Assembly: GCA_947453965.1 (NCBI GenBank)
Contig: CANGIQ010000010.1
Span: 26,407-90,406 of the forward strand
Length of the DNA stretch: 64,000 bases
Direction of reading: 5' to 3'
Source of the DNA: Comamonadaceae bacterium
GTDB taxonomy: Bacteria > Pseudomonadota > Gammaproteobacteria > Burkholderiales > Burkholderiaceae_C
The position numbers and the translations under genes were made by a program. Shown piece by piece: positions 31,213 to 41,636 of this stretch (position 1 is its first letter; each line of letters begins with the position of its first letter). The notes below the pieces were generated by a model that saw only the letters and a list, made by a program, of their open reading frames with translations, did no database searches and was not told the DNA's origin.

Positions 31213-32045
31213 CTGGTCGCCAAGGCCATCACGCCTGTGGCCGTGTTGGAAATTGGGATGTGGTAGTTTTGATGCACGGGCTTCACATGGTCACCCAAAG
31301 CGCCACGCATGGCCAACCACATCACCAACTCCACACCTTGGGTGCCGGTTTTCTCAACCAACTCATGGATGCTGTACTGCGTGGCCCACTCGGGGTTCTT
31401 TTGCAGACTGTCCATGAACTCCAAATCAAAGGCCTTGTTGATGTGGCCTGCACGCTCACCGTCGAGCTGGTGGCTCAAGCCACCGGTGCCCAGCACCACC
31501 ACATTCAAGTCGCTGTCCCAGCTGCGAATGGCCTCACCCACGGCCTTGCCTAAGTTGTAGCAGCGCTTGGCCGATGGCAGCGGAAACTGCACGGTGTTGA
31601 TGCAAATCGGCACGGTCAGGACAGGGCATGTGTCGCCTGGCCAGAACAGTTTGAGGGGCAAGGTGAAGGCATGATCGACCAACATTTCTTGGCAAGTCAC
31701 CACGTCGAATTCTTTTTCTACCAGCTCGTTGATGATGTGCCATGACAAATCAGGCGCGCCCTTGAACGGTGGCAAGGTGGGAATGCCCCAGCCCTCGTCG
31801 GCGTTGTTGTATTGCGCAGCAGCACCGACCGCAAAGGTGGGCATTTTGTCGAGGAAAAAGTTCAAGCCGTGGTCGTTGTAGAACACCACTGCCACATCGG
31901 GCTTGACCTTACCCAACCATTCGTGAATGGGTGGGAAGCCATCAAAGAACGGTTTCCAGTACGGGTCTTGCTGAATGCCTTTGGCGATGGCGCCGCCAAT
32001 GGATGGGATGTGCGATGAGGCGAGGCCGCCAACGATGTTTGCCAT
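31209..32045 (-). CDS. Class III extradiol dioxygenase beta subunit (LigB-like), copy 1
   Basis: MANIVGGLASSHIPSIGGAI...VAVVFYNDHGLNFFLDKMPTFAVG...VVVLGTGGLSHQL. Confidence 0.9.
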   Translation of the reverse strand: MANIVGGLASSHIPSIGGAIAKGIQQDPYWKPFFDGFPPIHEWLGKVKPDVAVVFYNDHGLNFFLDKMPTFAVGAAAQYNNADEGWGIPTLPPFKGAPDLSWHIINELVEKEFDVVTCQEMLVDHAFTLPLKLFWPGDTCPVLTVPICINTVQFPLPSAKRCYNLGKAVGEAIRSWDSDLNVVVLGTGGLSHQLDGERAGHINKAFDLEFMDSLQKNPEWATQYSIHELVEKTGTQGVELVMWLAMRGALGDHVKPVHQNYHIPISNTATGVMALATS

Positions 32046-32063
32046 GGTGTGTCTCCTGAATGT

Positions 32064-32414
32064 TTATTGATGAGCCGCCGCGCGCAGCTTGGCTTTAAAT
32101 TCTTCTTTGGTCATGCCGGTTTGAGCGGCGCCCAGGTCTTGCACGTCCAAGCCCAAAATTCCTGCGAACTTGGCGAGGTAATACACATTGCCCCCTGCAG
32201 CAATCAGGCCCAGCACGTTGCGGGTACGAATGGCATCGGCTTGTTCTGCATTCAGACCATAGTCCTTCATGTATGCCTCTTCATCGGCTTTGAAGGCATT
32301 GCGGTTGTCTGCGCTGTTGAAGGAATAGCACATCTTGTTCAGGGCGTAGCCCTTTTGGGCCTGGTCACCGTCAAACAAGGTGGTGCCAAAAATCCGCTCA
32401 GGTTTGTGGCTCAT
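32064..32414 (-). CDS. Protocatechuate 4,5-dioxygenase alpha subunit-like (LigA-like), copy 1
   Basis: GYALNKMCYSFNSADNRNAFKADEEAYMKDYGLNAEQADAIRTRNVLGLIAAGGNVYYLAKFAGILG. Confidence 0.9.
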   Translation of the reverse strand: MSHKPERIFGTTLFDGDQAQKGYALNKMCYSFNSADNRNAFKADEEAYMKDYGLNAEQADAIRTRNVLGLIAAGGNVYYLAKFAGILGLDVQDLGAAQTGMTKEEFKAKLRAAAHQ

Positions 32415-32501
32415 GGTGGTCTCCGTGATTGAAGTTGTTCAATGGCCTGGAGTGTGAGCTTTTAAAACCATAAAATAAACAATGCAATACTCATTTATTC
32501 C

Positions 32502-33392
32502 ATGAAAAAATTTAATCATTTGGATTTGGACGGGCATTTGCTGCATTTGCTCAGCACCGTGATTGAGCAAGGCTCCGTCACCGCTGCCGCCAATACCCTG
32601 GGCATCACACAATCGGCGGTGAGCCACCAGCTCGACCGCTTGCGCGCCATCGTGGGTGATGCTTTGTTTGTCAAATCAGGGCGCGGCATTGTGCCCACAG
32701 CACGCGCCGAAGCTTTGGCGTTACAAGCCCAAGGGCTGCTGACTCAGTTGCAAGGCTTTGTGCACAGCGGTGCGTTTGAGCCCGCGCGCCTGAGCCAATG
32801 CTTCACCATCGCCGCCAACGATTTGCAACGCGATCTGCTGCTACCCGGTTTGCTCAACCGCTTGCAAGCCCAAGCCCCAGGGGTGAGCTTGCGGGTGGTG
32901 CCGTCTGATGTGCCCAGCGCCGACATGCTGCGCGCACAAGACTGCCAGCTGGTGATCAGCCCTCGCCCGCCGGATGCCACTGACATCAAACACAAGCGCT
33001 TGTTTGTCGACAGCTACCGGGTGTTCTATGACCCGCAAGTGCGTAAAGCGCCGCGTTCGCTCAAAGCCTATGAAGCGGCAGAACACGTCACCGTGGTACA
33101 CCAGCCGCGACGCAGCTTAGACATTGATGAGCTGTTGCTGAAAAAAGGCGTGCAACGCCGCTTTGCCGCCACGCTCAGCAGTTTTGCTGGCGTGGCCGCC
33201 TTCGTCACAGGCACAGACCGCTTGGCCACCCTGCCCGGCTTGTTGCGTCAAAGTTTGTTACGCGGATTGGCCGATGCGCCGGTGCCCTTTGACACACCCG
33301 ACATGCCCATGTACGCAATTTGGCATGTGCGGCATCAGCAAGACCCGGTGCATATTTGGTTGCGGGAGCAGCTCTTTGCATCTCAATCATGA
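32502..33392 (+). CDS. LysR family transcriptional regulator
   Basis: HTH: LLSTVIEQGSVTAAANTLGITQSAVSHQLDRLRAIVGDALFVKSGRGIVPT; divergent from ligAB copy 1. Confidence 0.95.
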   Translation: MKKFNHLDLDGHLLHLLSTVIEQGSVTAAANTLGITQSAVSHQLDRLRAIVGDALFVKSGRGIVPTARAEALALQAQGLLTQLQGFVHSGAFEPARLSQCFTIAANDLQRDLLLPGLLNRLQAQAPGVSLRVVPSDVPSADMLRAQDCQLVISPRPPDATDIKHKRLFVDSYRVFYDPQVRKAPRSLKAYEAAEHVTVVHQPRRSLDIDELLLKKGVQRRFAATLSSFAGVAAFVTGTDRLATLPGLLRQSLLRGLADAPVPFDTPDMPMYAIWHVRHQQDPVHIWLREQLFASQS

Positions 33393-33407
33393 GAGACCTT
33401 TTTCTTT

Positions 33408-33427
33408 CGCTATAACTAACATTAGCG
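33408..33427. promoter_or_regulatory. Candidate 20-bp inverted-repeat regulator site (lux-box-like), site 1
   Basis: CGCTATAACTAACATTAGCG: CGCTA...TAGCG arms and core CTAAcaTTAGCG; 61 bp before the LuxR gene start. Confidence 0.5.
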
Positions 33428-33488
33428 AGTGAGGCCATAGCACTGCGCGCATAAAATTTTGGAACGACAGCAACAAAATGAATAGCGC

Positions 33489-34559
33489 ATGACGGCTCCT
33501 GCATACCGCCTAAACGATCAAGAGATGCAATTGATGCTTGGCATGATTGACAAGCTCAACAGGAGCACGAATTCAACGCACATTCGGCAATCAATTGCGG
33601 ATGACCTGTTGACGCTGACGAATGCAGACATGTTTGCATCTTTTGTTTGGAATGACAGCTTGCAGCAGTTTGATGATTTGGTCTACATCAACATGTCGCA
33701 AGAGAATCTGGATAGATACGCTGAGTATTATCAGTACCGCGATCCTATTACCCCGCATCTTCAACTTCGTAAAGAAGCAACCCTCGTCAACGATGTGATG
33801 GCGCAAGACGCGCTAGAGCGCACTGAATTCTTTAATGATTTTCTGCAAGCAGATGGATTGAAGTGGGGAATCAACCTGTATGCCTACGACGGAGATTTGA
33901 ATGTAGGTGACTTGCGTATCTGGAGAAGTGACGAACGCACGCCATTCAGTTCACGGGAGGTGGCGTTACTCAATCTGCTCAAGCCCCATTTCACGAATGC
34001 AATGATCAATGCAAAAGCAATGAAGCATATGCAAGAGCAAGTTTCAGGCTGGCATGACCTCTGGGAACATCATCCAAATCCTTGTTTTGTATTTAATCGC
34101 GCACTAAAGAACATTCACCGCAATCAAGCCGCTCTGGCGCTGATGAAATCATTGACGCTCAACGAGCAATTGTTGTTGCTTGAAGCCGCATTTCAATACG
34201 CCAAGTCAAGCAACGCAAATGAACATTGGCAAGGCTACAGATTTTCCTTATCTAAAAGTGAACTAGCCTTGGAGGACCGTCGTGATTTATTGATGATTCA
34301 ACTCAACCCACAATCAAAAGCCGTGATCGACCAAGCATGGATTCTTCAGCGCTTTCACTTGACGCCAACGGAAGCAAAAATGTGTCTGTTGATGCTGAGA
34401 GGCATGACTGATCAATCAATGGCTGATCATTTATTTCGCAGCGTATGGACGGTGCGCGCGCACACAAAGAGTATTTTTGAAAAGCTGAAAGTCGCAGGCC
34501 GCGCAGAACTGACACACTTAATCACAACAACAGTCGCGGATATACAGATTCCCACATAG
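33489..34559 (+). CDS. LuxR-type HTH transcriptional regulator
   Basis: C-terminal HTH (LTPTEAKMCLLMLRGMTDQSMADHLFRSVWTVRAHTKSIFEKLKVAGRAELTHLI); GAF/PAS-like sensory N-terminus. Confidence 0.9.
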   Translation: MTAPAYRLNDQEMQLMLGMIDKLNRSTNSTHIRQSIADDLLTLTNADMFASFVWNDSLQQFDDLVYINMSQENLDRYAEYYQYRDPITPHLQLRKEATLVNDVMAQDALERTEFFNDFLQADGLKWGINLYAYDGDLNVGDLRIWRSDERTPFSSREVALLNLLKPHFTNAMINAKAMKHMQEQVSGWHDLWEHHPNPCFVFNRALKNIHRNQAALALMKSLTLNEQLLLLEAAFQYAKSSNANEHWQGYRFSLSKSELALEDRRDLLMIQLNPQSKAVIDQAWILQRFHLTPTEAKMCLLMLRGMTDQSMADHLFRSVWTVRAHTKSIFEKLKVAGRAELTHLITTTVADIQIPT

Positions 34560-34583
34560 CTAACTTTATGAAGGATGCAATTA

Positions 34584-34595
34584 GCTAAGGTTAGC
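34584..34595. promoter_or_regulatory. Candidate regulator site 2 (same core as site 1)
   Basis: GCTAAggTTAGC perfect inverted repeat; shares CTAAnnTTAGCG with 33416..33427; 5' of the gene starting 34755. Confidence 0.5.
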
Positions 34596-34612
34596 GATAT
34601 GGCAATCAGTTC

Positions 34613-34629
34613 GGCAAAAATTGTTTGCC
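34613..34629. promoter_or_regulatory. Inverted repeat GGCAAA-AATTG-TTTGCC
   Basis: Perfect 6-bp arms, 5-nt spacer, upstream of 34755 gene. Confidence 0.35.
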
Positions 34630-34719
34630 AACCAAACTGCAAGTGGCAACGCAATGCCTTTTGCATACTGCACAAGTATTCATCCATGACGAATATGGCA
34701 TAGGCACTTATTTTGCTGA

Positions 34720-34738
34720 GTGTTGAGCACCTCAACAC
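34720..34738 (+). promoter_or_regulatory. 5'-leader hairpin GTGTTGAG-CAC-CTCAACAC just upstream of start codon
   Basis: Perfect 8-bp arms, 3-nt loop, ending 16 nt before ATG 34755. Confidence 0.5.
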
Positions 34739-34754
34739 ACGTGGAGTGGCCACC

Positions 34755-35759
34755 ATGTCTATCAGCAACATCAACAGTTCAATTAGAAATCAGTATCCCC
34801 AAATCAATACCCCATCTGTAAACAAAACTGCAGATCCAGGAGTTGTGCCTACAAAATCAAGCAGCACAACGGCTGCAAGCGATACGGTCACTATCTCGAT
34901 GGCTGGTCAAGCCATCGCCAGTACAGCAACTGGTTTTACAACGATGCTGCAAGCCTTTGACCCTGGACGTGCATTGACGGAGGATGACAAGGCGCTGATC
35001 GGTTACCCGAATTTCAGCAATCCTTACGTCACGAGCATGGCTGCAACAATTAGCGCATTACGTGAGAGTGGGCATATTCAAGGCAAGATGACCAGCGCAT
35101 ACGTCAAAGATGACGTTGGGGGGCAATTTAGTGTTTTTGATTTGATGCCAAAAGATAAGCAGTCGCAAGCTGAATTTGCCCCACTTAAAAACCGCATGAT
35201 GGCCAAGTTTGCAGAGTACAAAAATGATACGGTTGATGCATCAACAAAACTTGCAAATGAAAAGTTTCTGTTGAGCTTAGGTCGCGATGTGGATGCAACA
35301 ACAGCCGCGTTAAGCGTTCCCGCAACAGGGACTGATTCTGCGCGTCGATTGACGCTGGAAGACATGGTGCTGATTGGCTATCCTGACCCCAGCGACCCCA
35401 ATGTCGCCATCCTAGCTGAAGGTATCAGCCAAGCACGTGAAACAGGTCAGCTTCAAGGCCCCATGACAGAAGCCTTTTTAAAGGGCGGTAATGCTCAATA
35501 CAAATTTGGTTTGTTTGACATGTTGCCGAGCGATCCTGCATCACTCAAGTCCTCTGCCAAAACAAAGAAGGCTGTGCTGGATAGATTGCATGGTGTGAAA
35601 GACACGAAAGAGGCTGACTTGAACAAGATGTTGCGTAAAGCAGGCTTCCTGCACACGGCAGAAACGGATGCAGCGCAAACTATTCAGTCGCCACCCACTC
35701 AAACGCCAAAGCTCAAAGCGATGTTGCGTGACTACAGCGCATATTCAGAGGCAAGCTGA
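34755..35759 (+). CDS. Hypothetical protein with two copies of a ~60-aa domain
   Basis: Copy 1: ALTEDDKALIGYPNFSNPYVTSMAATISALRESGHIQGKMTSAYVKDDVGGQFSVFDLMP; copy 2: RLTLEDMVLIGYPDPSDPNVAILAEGISQARETGQLQGPMTEAFLKGGNAQYKFGLFDMLP; no Sec signal. Confidence 0.8.
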   Translation: MSISNINSSIRNQYPQINTPSVNKTADPGVVPTKSSSTTAASDTVTISMAGQAIASTATGFTTMLQAFDPGRALTEDDKALIGYPNFSNPYVTSMAATISALRESGHIQGKMTSAYVKDDVGGQFSVFDLMPKDKQSQAEFAPLKNRMMAKFAEYKNDTVDASTKLANEKFLLSLGRDVDATTAALSVPATGTDSARRLTLEDMVLIGYPDPSDPNVAILAEGISQARETGQLQGPMTEAFLKGGNAQYKFGLFDMLPSDPASLKSSAKTKKAVLDRLHGVKDTKEADLNKMLRKAGFLHTAETDAAQTIQSPPTQTPKLKAMLRDYSAYSEAS

Positions 35760-35769
35760 TTGGCAGTTG

Positions 35770-36216
35770 TCAGCGTGGCGCGAAAAAATCCATGTTGCAA
35801 AACGCCTCCAGCGAGATGATGGGGCAAGCGCTCATCCGCTCAAACTCAGCAGCAATGGCTAACAAATCACGATCACCAGATACCAGTAATTTCGCTTTTC
35901 CTACCAAGGCGAGATGCATAAACGCCAGGTCAAATGCATCGCGGCATGCAGGCACTGATGGTGGCGGCTGCGGGATGCGCACGGTTTGAACATAAGGCAA
36001 ATAGTCGGCCAACAACTCCTGTTGCTCCAGCGATGACAAGCGAAACTTGGGATAGCTCAACACACGCACCAACTCTTGCACCGTGGCCGTGCTGGCCAAA
36101 GGCAGCACCAGTTCGCGCTGCCAAGCCTGCCGCACCTGCCCTGCAATACCACTTCGAAACACCAGTGCAGACAACACCACATTGGTGTCCAGCACCACAC
36201 GAACAGCGCTGCTCAT
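35770..36216 (-). CDS. PIN-domain toxin of putative TA module
   Basis: VRVVLDTNVVLSALVFRSG...DAFDLAFMHLALVGKAKLLVSGDRDLL; overlaps antitoxin gene. Confidence 0.88.
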   Translation of the reverse strand: MSSAVRVVLDTNVVLSALVFRSGIAGQVRQAWQRELVLPLASTATVQELVRVLSYPKFRLSSLEQQELLADYLPYVQTVRIPQPPPSVPACRDAFDLAFMHLALVGKAKLLVSGDRDLLAIAAEFERMSACPIISLEAFCNMDFFAPR

Positions 36217-36533
36217 TTTTTGGGGTGCGCTCTTTTTGCAACGGTCTTCTTGGGCTTGGCTGGGTTCGCGTCATAGGCCATGGACGGCTCATTGACCATG
36301 GCTGGCACCCGCGCAGGTGCCCTCGCCCACGCCACGGCTGCACCGATGTCTTCGTCTGTGAGGTCGAGCTCGGCCAGTTTGGCACGCACCGCATCGCCAC
36401 GTTGAATACGCACAGGCGTCAGGATGAGTTGGCCTCCTCGCGCCTCAACATCAAAGTATTCGGTTGCCCCAACGGCTTGGACCAAGCTTTTGGGCAGGGT
36501 GAGCTGATTTTTAGCAGTGATTTTGGCAAGCAT
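36213..36533 (-). CDS. AbrB/MazE/SpoVT-type antitoxin
   Basis: MLAKITAKNQLTLPKSLVQAVGATEYFDVEARGGQLILTPV; 4-bp overlap with PIN gene. Confidence 0.88.
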   Translation of the reverse strand: MLAKITAKNQLTLPKSLVQAVGATEYFDVEARGGQLILTPVRIQRGDAVRAKLAELDLTDEDIGAAVAWARAPARVPAMVNEPSMAYDANPAKPKKTVAKRAHPKK

Positions 36534-36544
36534 GGGTTTTAAAG

Positions 36545-36565
36545 AAAGTAAGGAATCCTTACTTT
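36545..36565. promoter_or_regulatory. Operator-like palindrome of the TA module
   Basis: AAAGTAAGG-AAT-CCTTACTTT perfect 9-bp inverted repeat, 11 bp upstream of antitoxin start. Confidence 0.65.
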
Positions 36566-36599
36566 ACTTCAAACACCTCAGTCAATCTATCAGCGTGAA

Positions 36600-37598
36600 T
36601 CAAAATTCTTCGGTGTCGACCTCAACCGTCGCCTGCGCGTTGTAGCGCGCCCCTTTGACGGTGTGTTGGTTGATCAGCGCTTCTAAGCGCTGCATCTGAT
36701 CAGCGGTCAGCGTCACATGCACAGCCGCCATGTTGTCTTCGAGGTGATGGATGTTTTGGGTGCCGGGGATGGGAATGAGCTTGCTGTCTTTGTGCAGCAG
36801 CCAGGCCAAGGCCAGCTGTGCTGGTGTGCAACCCACCTCCTGCGCAATCGCCAAGTAGCCAGGCAGCAAGTGCAAATTGGCGGCATAGGTGTCAGCCGCA
36901 AAACGCGGCATGCTGCGGCGAATGTCGTTGGCGGCCAAGCCACCCACATCTCGCAAATCGCCACACAAGAAGCCACGCGCCACTGGGCTGAAAGGCACAA
37001 AGGTCACGCCTAATTCTTCACACGCTTTGAGCACCGCAATTTCAGGGTTGCGCGTCCACAGCGAGTACTCGGTTTGCAAGGCCGCAATCGGGTGCACCGC
37101 ATGGGCTTTGCGCAGCGTCGTGGCTGACACTTCGCTCAAGCCAATGGTGCGCACCTTGCCTGCGCGCACCAAGTCGCTCATGGCACCCACGCTGTCTTCG
37201 ATGGGCACTTGTTTGTCCCAGCGGTGCAGGTAATACAGGTCAATCACGTCGGTGCCCAAGCGGCTCAAACTGTCTTCGCAGTTTTGGCGAATCGCTTCAG
37301 GACGTCCGTTGATCACACGCTTGACGCCATCTGGAAACGTCACCCCCGCCATGCCGCCTTTGGTGCACAGCGTGATCTGTTGACGATGCGCCTTCAAGGC
37401 CTTGCCCACCAACGACTCGTTGGCACCAAAGCCATACAGCGCCGCGGTGTCAAACAAGGTCACACCCAGGTCGAGGGCGCGATGCAACAAAGCCTCCCCC
37501 ACCTCCGGCGCAGGCGGTGCGCCGTAGGCGTGGCTCAGATTCATACAGCCAAGGCCGATGGCTGATACGGTGAAAGGGCCGAGTTGGCGTTGTTGCAT
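36600..37598 (-). CDS. Aldo/keto reductase
   Basis: AIGLGCMNLSHAYG...FDTAALYGFGANESLVGKAL...AWLLHKDSKLIPIPGTQNIHHLEDN. Confidence 0.93.
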   Translation of the reverse strand: MQQRQLGPFTVSAIGLGCMNLSHAYGAPPAPEVGEALLHRALDLGVTLFDTAALYGFGANESLVGKALKAHRQQITLCTKGGMAGVTFPDGVKRVINGRPEAIRQNCEDSLSRLGTDVIDLYYLHRWDKQVPIEDSVGAMSDLVRAGKVRTIGLSEVSATTLRKAHAVHPIAALQTEYSLWTRNPEIAVLKACEELGVTFVPFSPVARGFLCGDLRDVGGLAANDIRRSMPRFAADTYAANLHLLPGYLAIAQEVGCTPAQLALAWLLHKDSKLIPIPGTQNIHHLEDNMAAVHVTLTADQMQRLEALINQHTVKGARYNAQATVEVDTEEF

Positions 37599-37610
37599 GG
37601 CAGATTTCCC

Positions 37611-38567
37611 TTAAGCGTTGAGTTGCAACTCAAGCTCGTGCAGCACCTTGTAGCAAGGCAGCACTTGCGCCACGCTCGAATTGGGCTCGCGGCCCTCTTT
37701 GATGGCAGCAAAGAACTCACGGTCTTGCAACTCGATGCCGTTCATGGACACCGCCACTTTGGACACATCGATTTGCTCTTCCTTGCCGGTGTACAGGTCG
37801 TCGTAACGGGCCAAGTAGGTACCGGTGTCACCGATGTAGCGGAAGTAAGTGCCCAAGGGGCCGTCGTTGTTGAAGCTCAACGACAAGGTACAGATCGCAC
37901 CATTGGCCGCTTTCAACTGAATGCTCATGTCCATCGCAATGCCCAGCGTGGGGTGGATGGGGCCTTGCACGGCGTTGGCTTTGACGATGGGGCTACCAGC
38001 TTGGTAAGCGAACAAGTCCACGGTGTGGGCCGCGTGGTGCCACAGCAAGTGGTCGGTCCAGCTGCGGGCTTGACCCAAGGCGTTCATGTTGGTGCGGCGG
38101 AAGAAGTAGGTTTGCACATCCATTTGTTGGATATTGAATTCGCCCGCTTTGATTTTGTTGTGTACCCATTGGTGGCTGGGGTTGAAACGGCGGGTGTGAC
38201 CGCACATGGCGACCAAGCCTTTTTCTTTGGCGACGCGCACCACTTCGTCCGCGTCTTTCCAGCTGTCGGCCAAGGGAATTTCCACTTGCACATGCTTGCC
38301 TGCTTTCAAGCAAGCCAAGCTTTGTGCGGCATGCATTTGGGTGGGCGTGCACAAAATCACGGCGTCCACTTCGGGCAAAGCCAAGCTGTCAGCCAAGTCG
38401 GTGGTGACGTGCTTGATGCCGTATTTGTCGGCCACTTCTTTGGTTTTTTCCAGATCACGGCTGATCAGCGAGACAACTTCCACGCCGTCGATGTTTTTGA
38501 TACCGTCCAAATGTTTGATGCCGAAGGCACCTGCGCCAGCCAGGGCGACTTTGATGGTTTTGCTCAT
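37611..38567 (-). CDS. ligC: Gfo/Idh/MocA family oxidoreductase, likely 4-carboxy-2-hydroxymuconate-6-semialdehyde dehydrogenase (LigC-like)
   Basis: MSKTIKVALAGAGAFGIKHLDGIKNIDGVEVVSLISRDLEKT; position downstream of ligAB copy 2. Confidence 0.82.
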   Translation of the reverse strand: MSKTIKVALAGAGAFGIKHLDGIKNIDGVEVVSLISRDLEKTKEVADKYGIKHVTTDLADSLALPEVDAVILCTPTQMHAAQSLACLKAGKHVQVEIPLADSWKDADEVVRVAKEKGLVAMCGHTRRFNPSHQWVHNKIKAGEFNIQQMDVQTYFFRRTNMNALGQARSWTDHLLWHHAAHTVDLFAYQAGSPIVKANAVQGPIHPTLGIAMDMSIQLKAANGAICTLSLSFNNDGPLGTYFRYIGDTGTYLARYDDLYTGKEEQIDVSKVAVSMNGIELQDREFFAAIKEGREPNSSVAQVLPCYKVLHELELQLNA

Positions 38568-38587
38568 CGTGTTTTCCTCTTGATTAC

Positions 38588-39909
<1,322 letters not shown>

Positions 39910-39919
39910 GTCTTTTCCT

Positions 39920-41596
39920 TTATTGCAAACATTTGAAGCTAGCGGCCGCATTGGGGTCCCCGCCTTGATAGCGCGGCACCAAGGGCCATTGACACAAGGG
40001 ACGGGCCCTCAATTGAGTCACGGGCAAGGTCACCGATTGTTCCAGCAAGGTCAATGTTCCAGGCGCTTGCCCACGCTCGACCCAATCGGTCAATGCGCTC
40101 AGCATGTCCACATTGGCTGGGGCGCCAGCACCCACGTGGTCAACGCCTGGCGCGGTGTACAAGCGCATGAACGCATCGGTGGTGGTGGCTCCGAGTTTTT
40201 GGCGCACCGACTCATAGTAGCCAATGCCTGCATAAGGGCTCTGCGCATAGTCAGCCATGTTTTCCATCATGATCAGCTTGCCGCCACGGGCGTGAAACGC
40301 AGACAAATCAGGGTTGGTCGAATCCATCAAGGCCGAGATTTCTTTCACCCGCGCCGCATGGTCACGTGCTTGGTAGGTGGTCACATCGAGCGAGGGATTG
40401 CGGCCGTAAAAATACTGGATCGCACCCGCACCATAAAACCAGGCAATGCCGTTGCTGGGTTGTGGTGGCAGTGAGGGTGCGGTGGCACCAGTCCACCACG
40501 CCATCCAGCCGCCGGTCGCAGCAAATGCAGGCGTTGCCTCGCCGCTTGGGCCACGTCCTGGGTACTCGCGCAAGCCGTTGGCCAGCTCAACGTCCATCTG
40601 CAAAGGCGTGCCCAAAGTTTGCACCGCCTTGACTTGGGCAGCTGTCAAACAACTGTCGTTGGCCGCAGCATCACATTGCAGTTTGCGCACATCAAAACGC
40701 TGGCGGCAACCCACCGGATCAGACACCACACCGTCGGCCAAACCATCGGCAGCATCACAAGCGGCAAGCACGGCTTGACCCACCAGTTTCACGTGTGCGG
40801 GCGACAACCAGCCGCCATTCATCAAGGCCATGCCATCACGCAAGCCTGCATGCTGCAAGCCGGTCCAGTGAATCACGGGCACGCGGCTGAAAATGCCATC
40901 AAAGTCTTGTGGGTAGCGCTGTGCCATGGTCAGGCCTTCGCGTCCACCTTCGGAGCTGCCCACAAAATACAGTTTTTCGGGTGCTTGACCGTAGCTGCGC
41001 TTCATCACGGCCACCGCCACATCACGCACCTTTTTATACGACGCGTGGGCAAAATTGAGCAAGGCCTCATCATTCAAGGAAAAGGTTTGAGGTGGCTCAC
41101 CCGGTTTGTTTTGATGGCCTGAATCGGTGCCATAGGTGACATAACCCTGGCTCAATGGCACGGGTTGGTCAAACGGCGCGGCAGGCACCATCGACAAGGC
41201 ATTGATCAAGACACCGTTGAAACCACCGCCACCGTATTGCACTGAGCGGCCGTTCCAGCTCATGGGCAAATTGATTTGAAACTGAATCGGCGGTGCCTTT
41301 GGGTCAATCGGTGCAATGGCACCTAAGACGCGGCAAAACTGAGGCAATGCAGGCGTGAACCGAGCCGCAGGCGTCGGGCCGCGTTCGGCCACGCTGGCCG
41401 CACTGGCAGCCACCAAGGTGGCTGATTCAATGCGGACCGGGCCACTGGGTAGCGTGGTGACTTGAGCGGGCAAGGTGACACCGCTCAAGGTCTCGCAAGC
41501 CATGGTGAGTGGCAAGGCTGAAGGCGCGGCCATGACCACGCTGGATACGGCGACTGCCACGAGAACCATCGAAAACCGTGCGATGTTTTGGCGCAT
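39920..41596 (-). CDS. Tannase/feruloyl esterase family alpha/beta hydrolase
   Basis: Signal peptide; ACETLSGVTLP; nucleophile region YFVGSSEGGREGLTMAQRYPQDFDGI; C-terminal PGVDHVG. Confidence 0.9.
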   Translation of the reverse strand: MRQNIARFSMVLVAVAVSSVVMAAPSALPLTMACETLSGVTLPAQVTTLPSGPVRIESATLVAASAASVAERGPTPAARFTPALPQFCRVLGAIAPIDPKAPPIQFQINLPMSWNGRSVQYGGGGFNGVLINALSMVPAAPFDQPVPLSQGYVTYGTDSGHQNKPGEPPQTFSLNDEALLNFAHASYKKVRDVAVAVMKRSYGQAPEKLYFVGSSEGGREGLTMAQRYPQDFDGIFSRVPVIHWTGLQHAGLRDGMALMNGGWLSPAHVKLVGQAVLAACDAADGLADGVVSDPVGCRQRFDVRKLQCDAAANDSCLTAAQVKAVQTLGTPLQMDVELANGLREYPGRGPSGEATPAFAATGGWMAWWTGATAPSLPPQPSNGIAWFYGAGAIQYFYGRNPSLDVTTYQARDHAARVKEISALMDSTNPDLSAFHARGGKLIMMENMADYAQSPYAGIGYYESVRQKLGATTTDAFMRLYTAPGVDHVGAGAPANVDMLSALTDWVERGQAPGTLTLLEQSVTLPVTQLRARPLCQWPLVPRYQGGDPNAAASFKCLQ

Positions 41597-41636
41597 GAGG
41601 TGTCTCCTTTTTGATTGTTGTCTCAGTTGAACGCGA

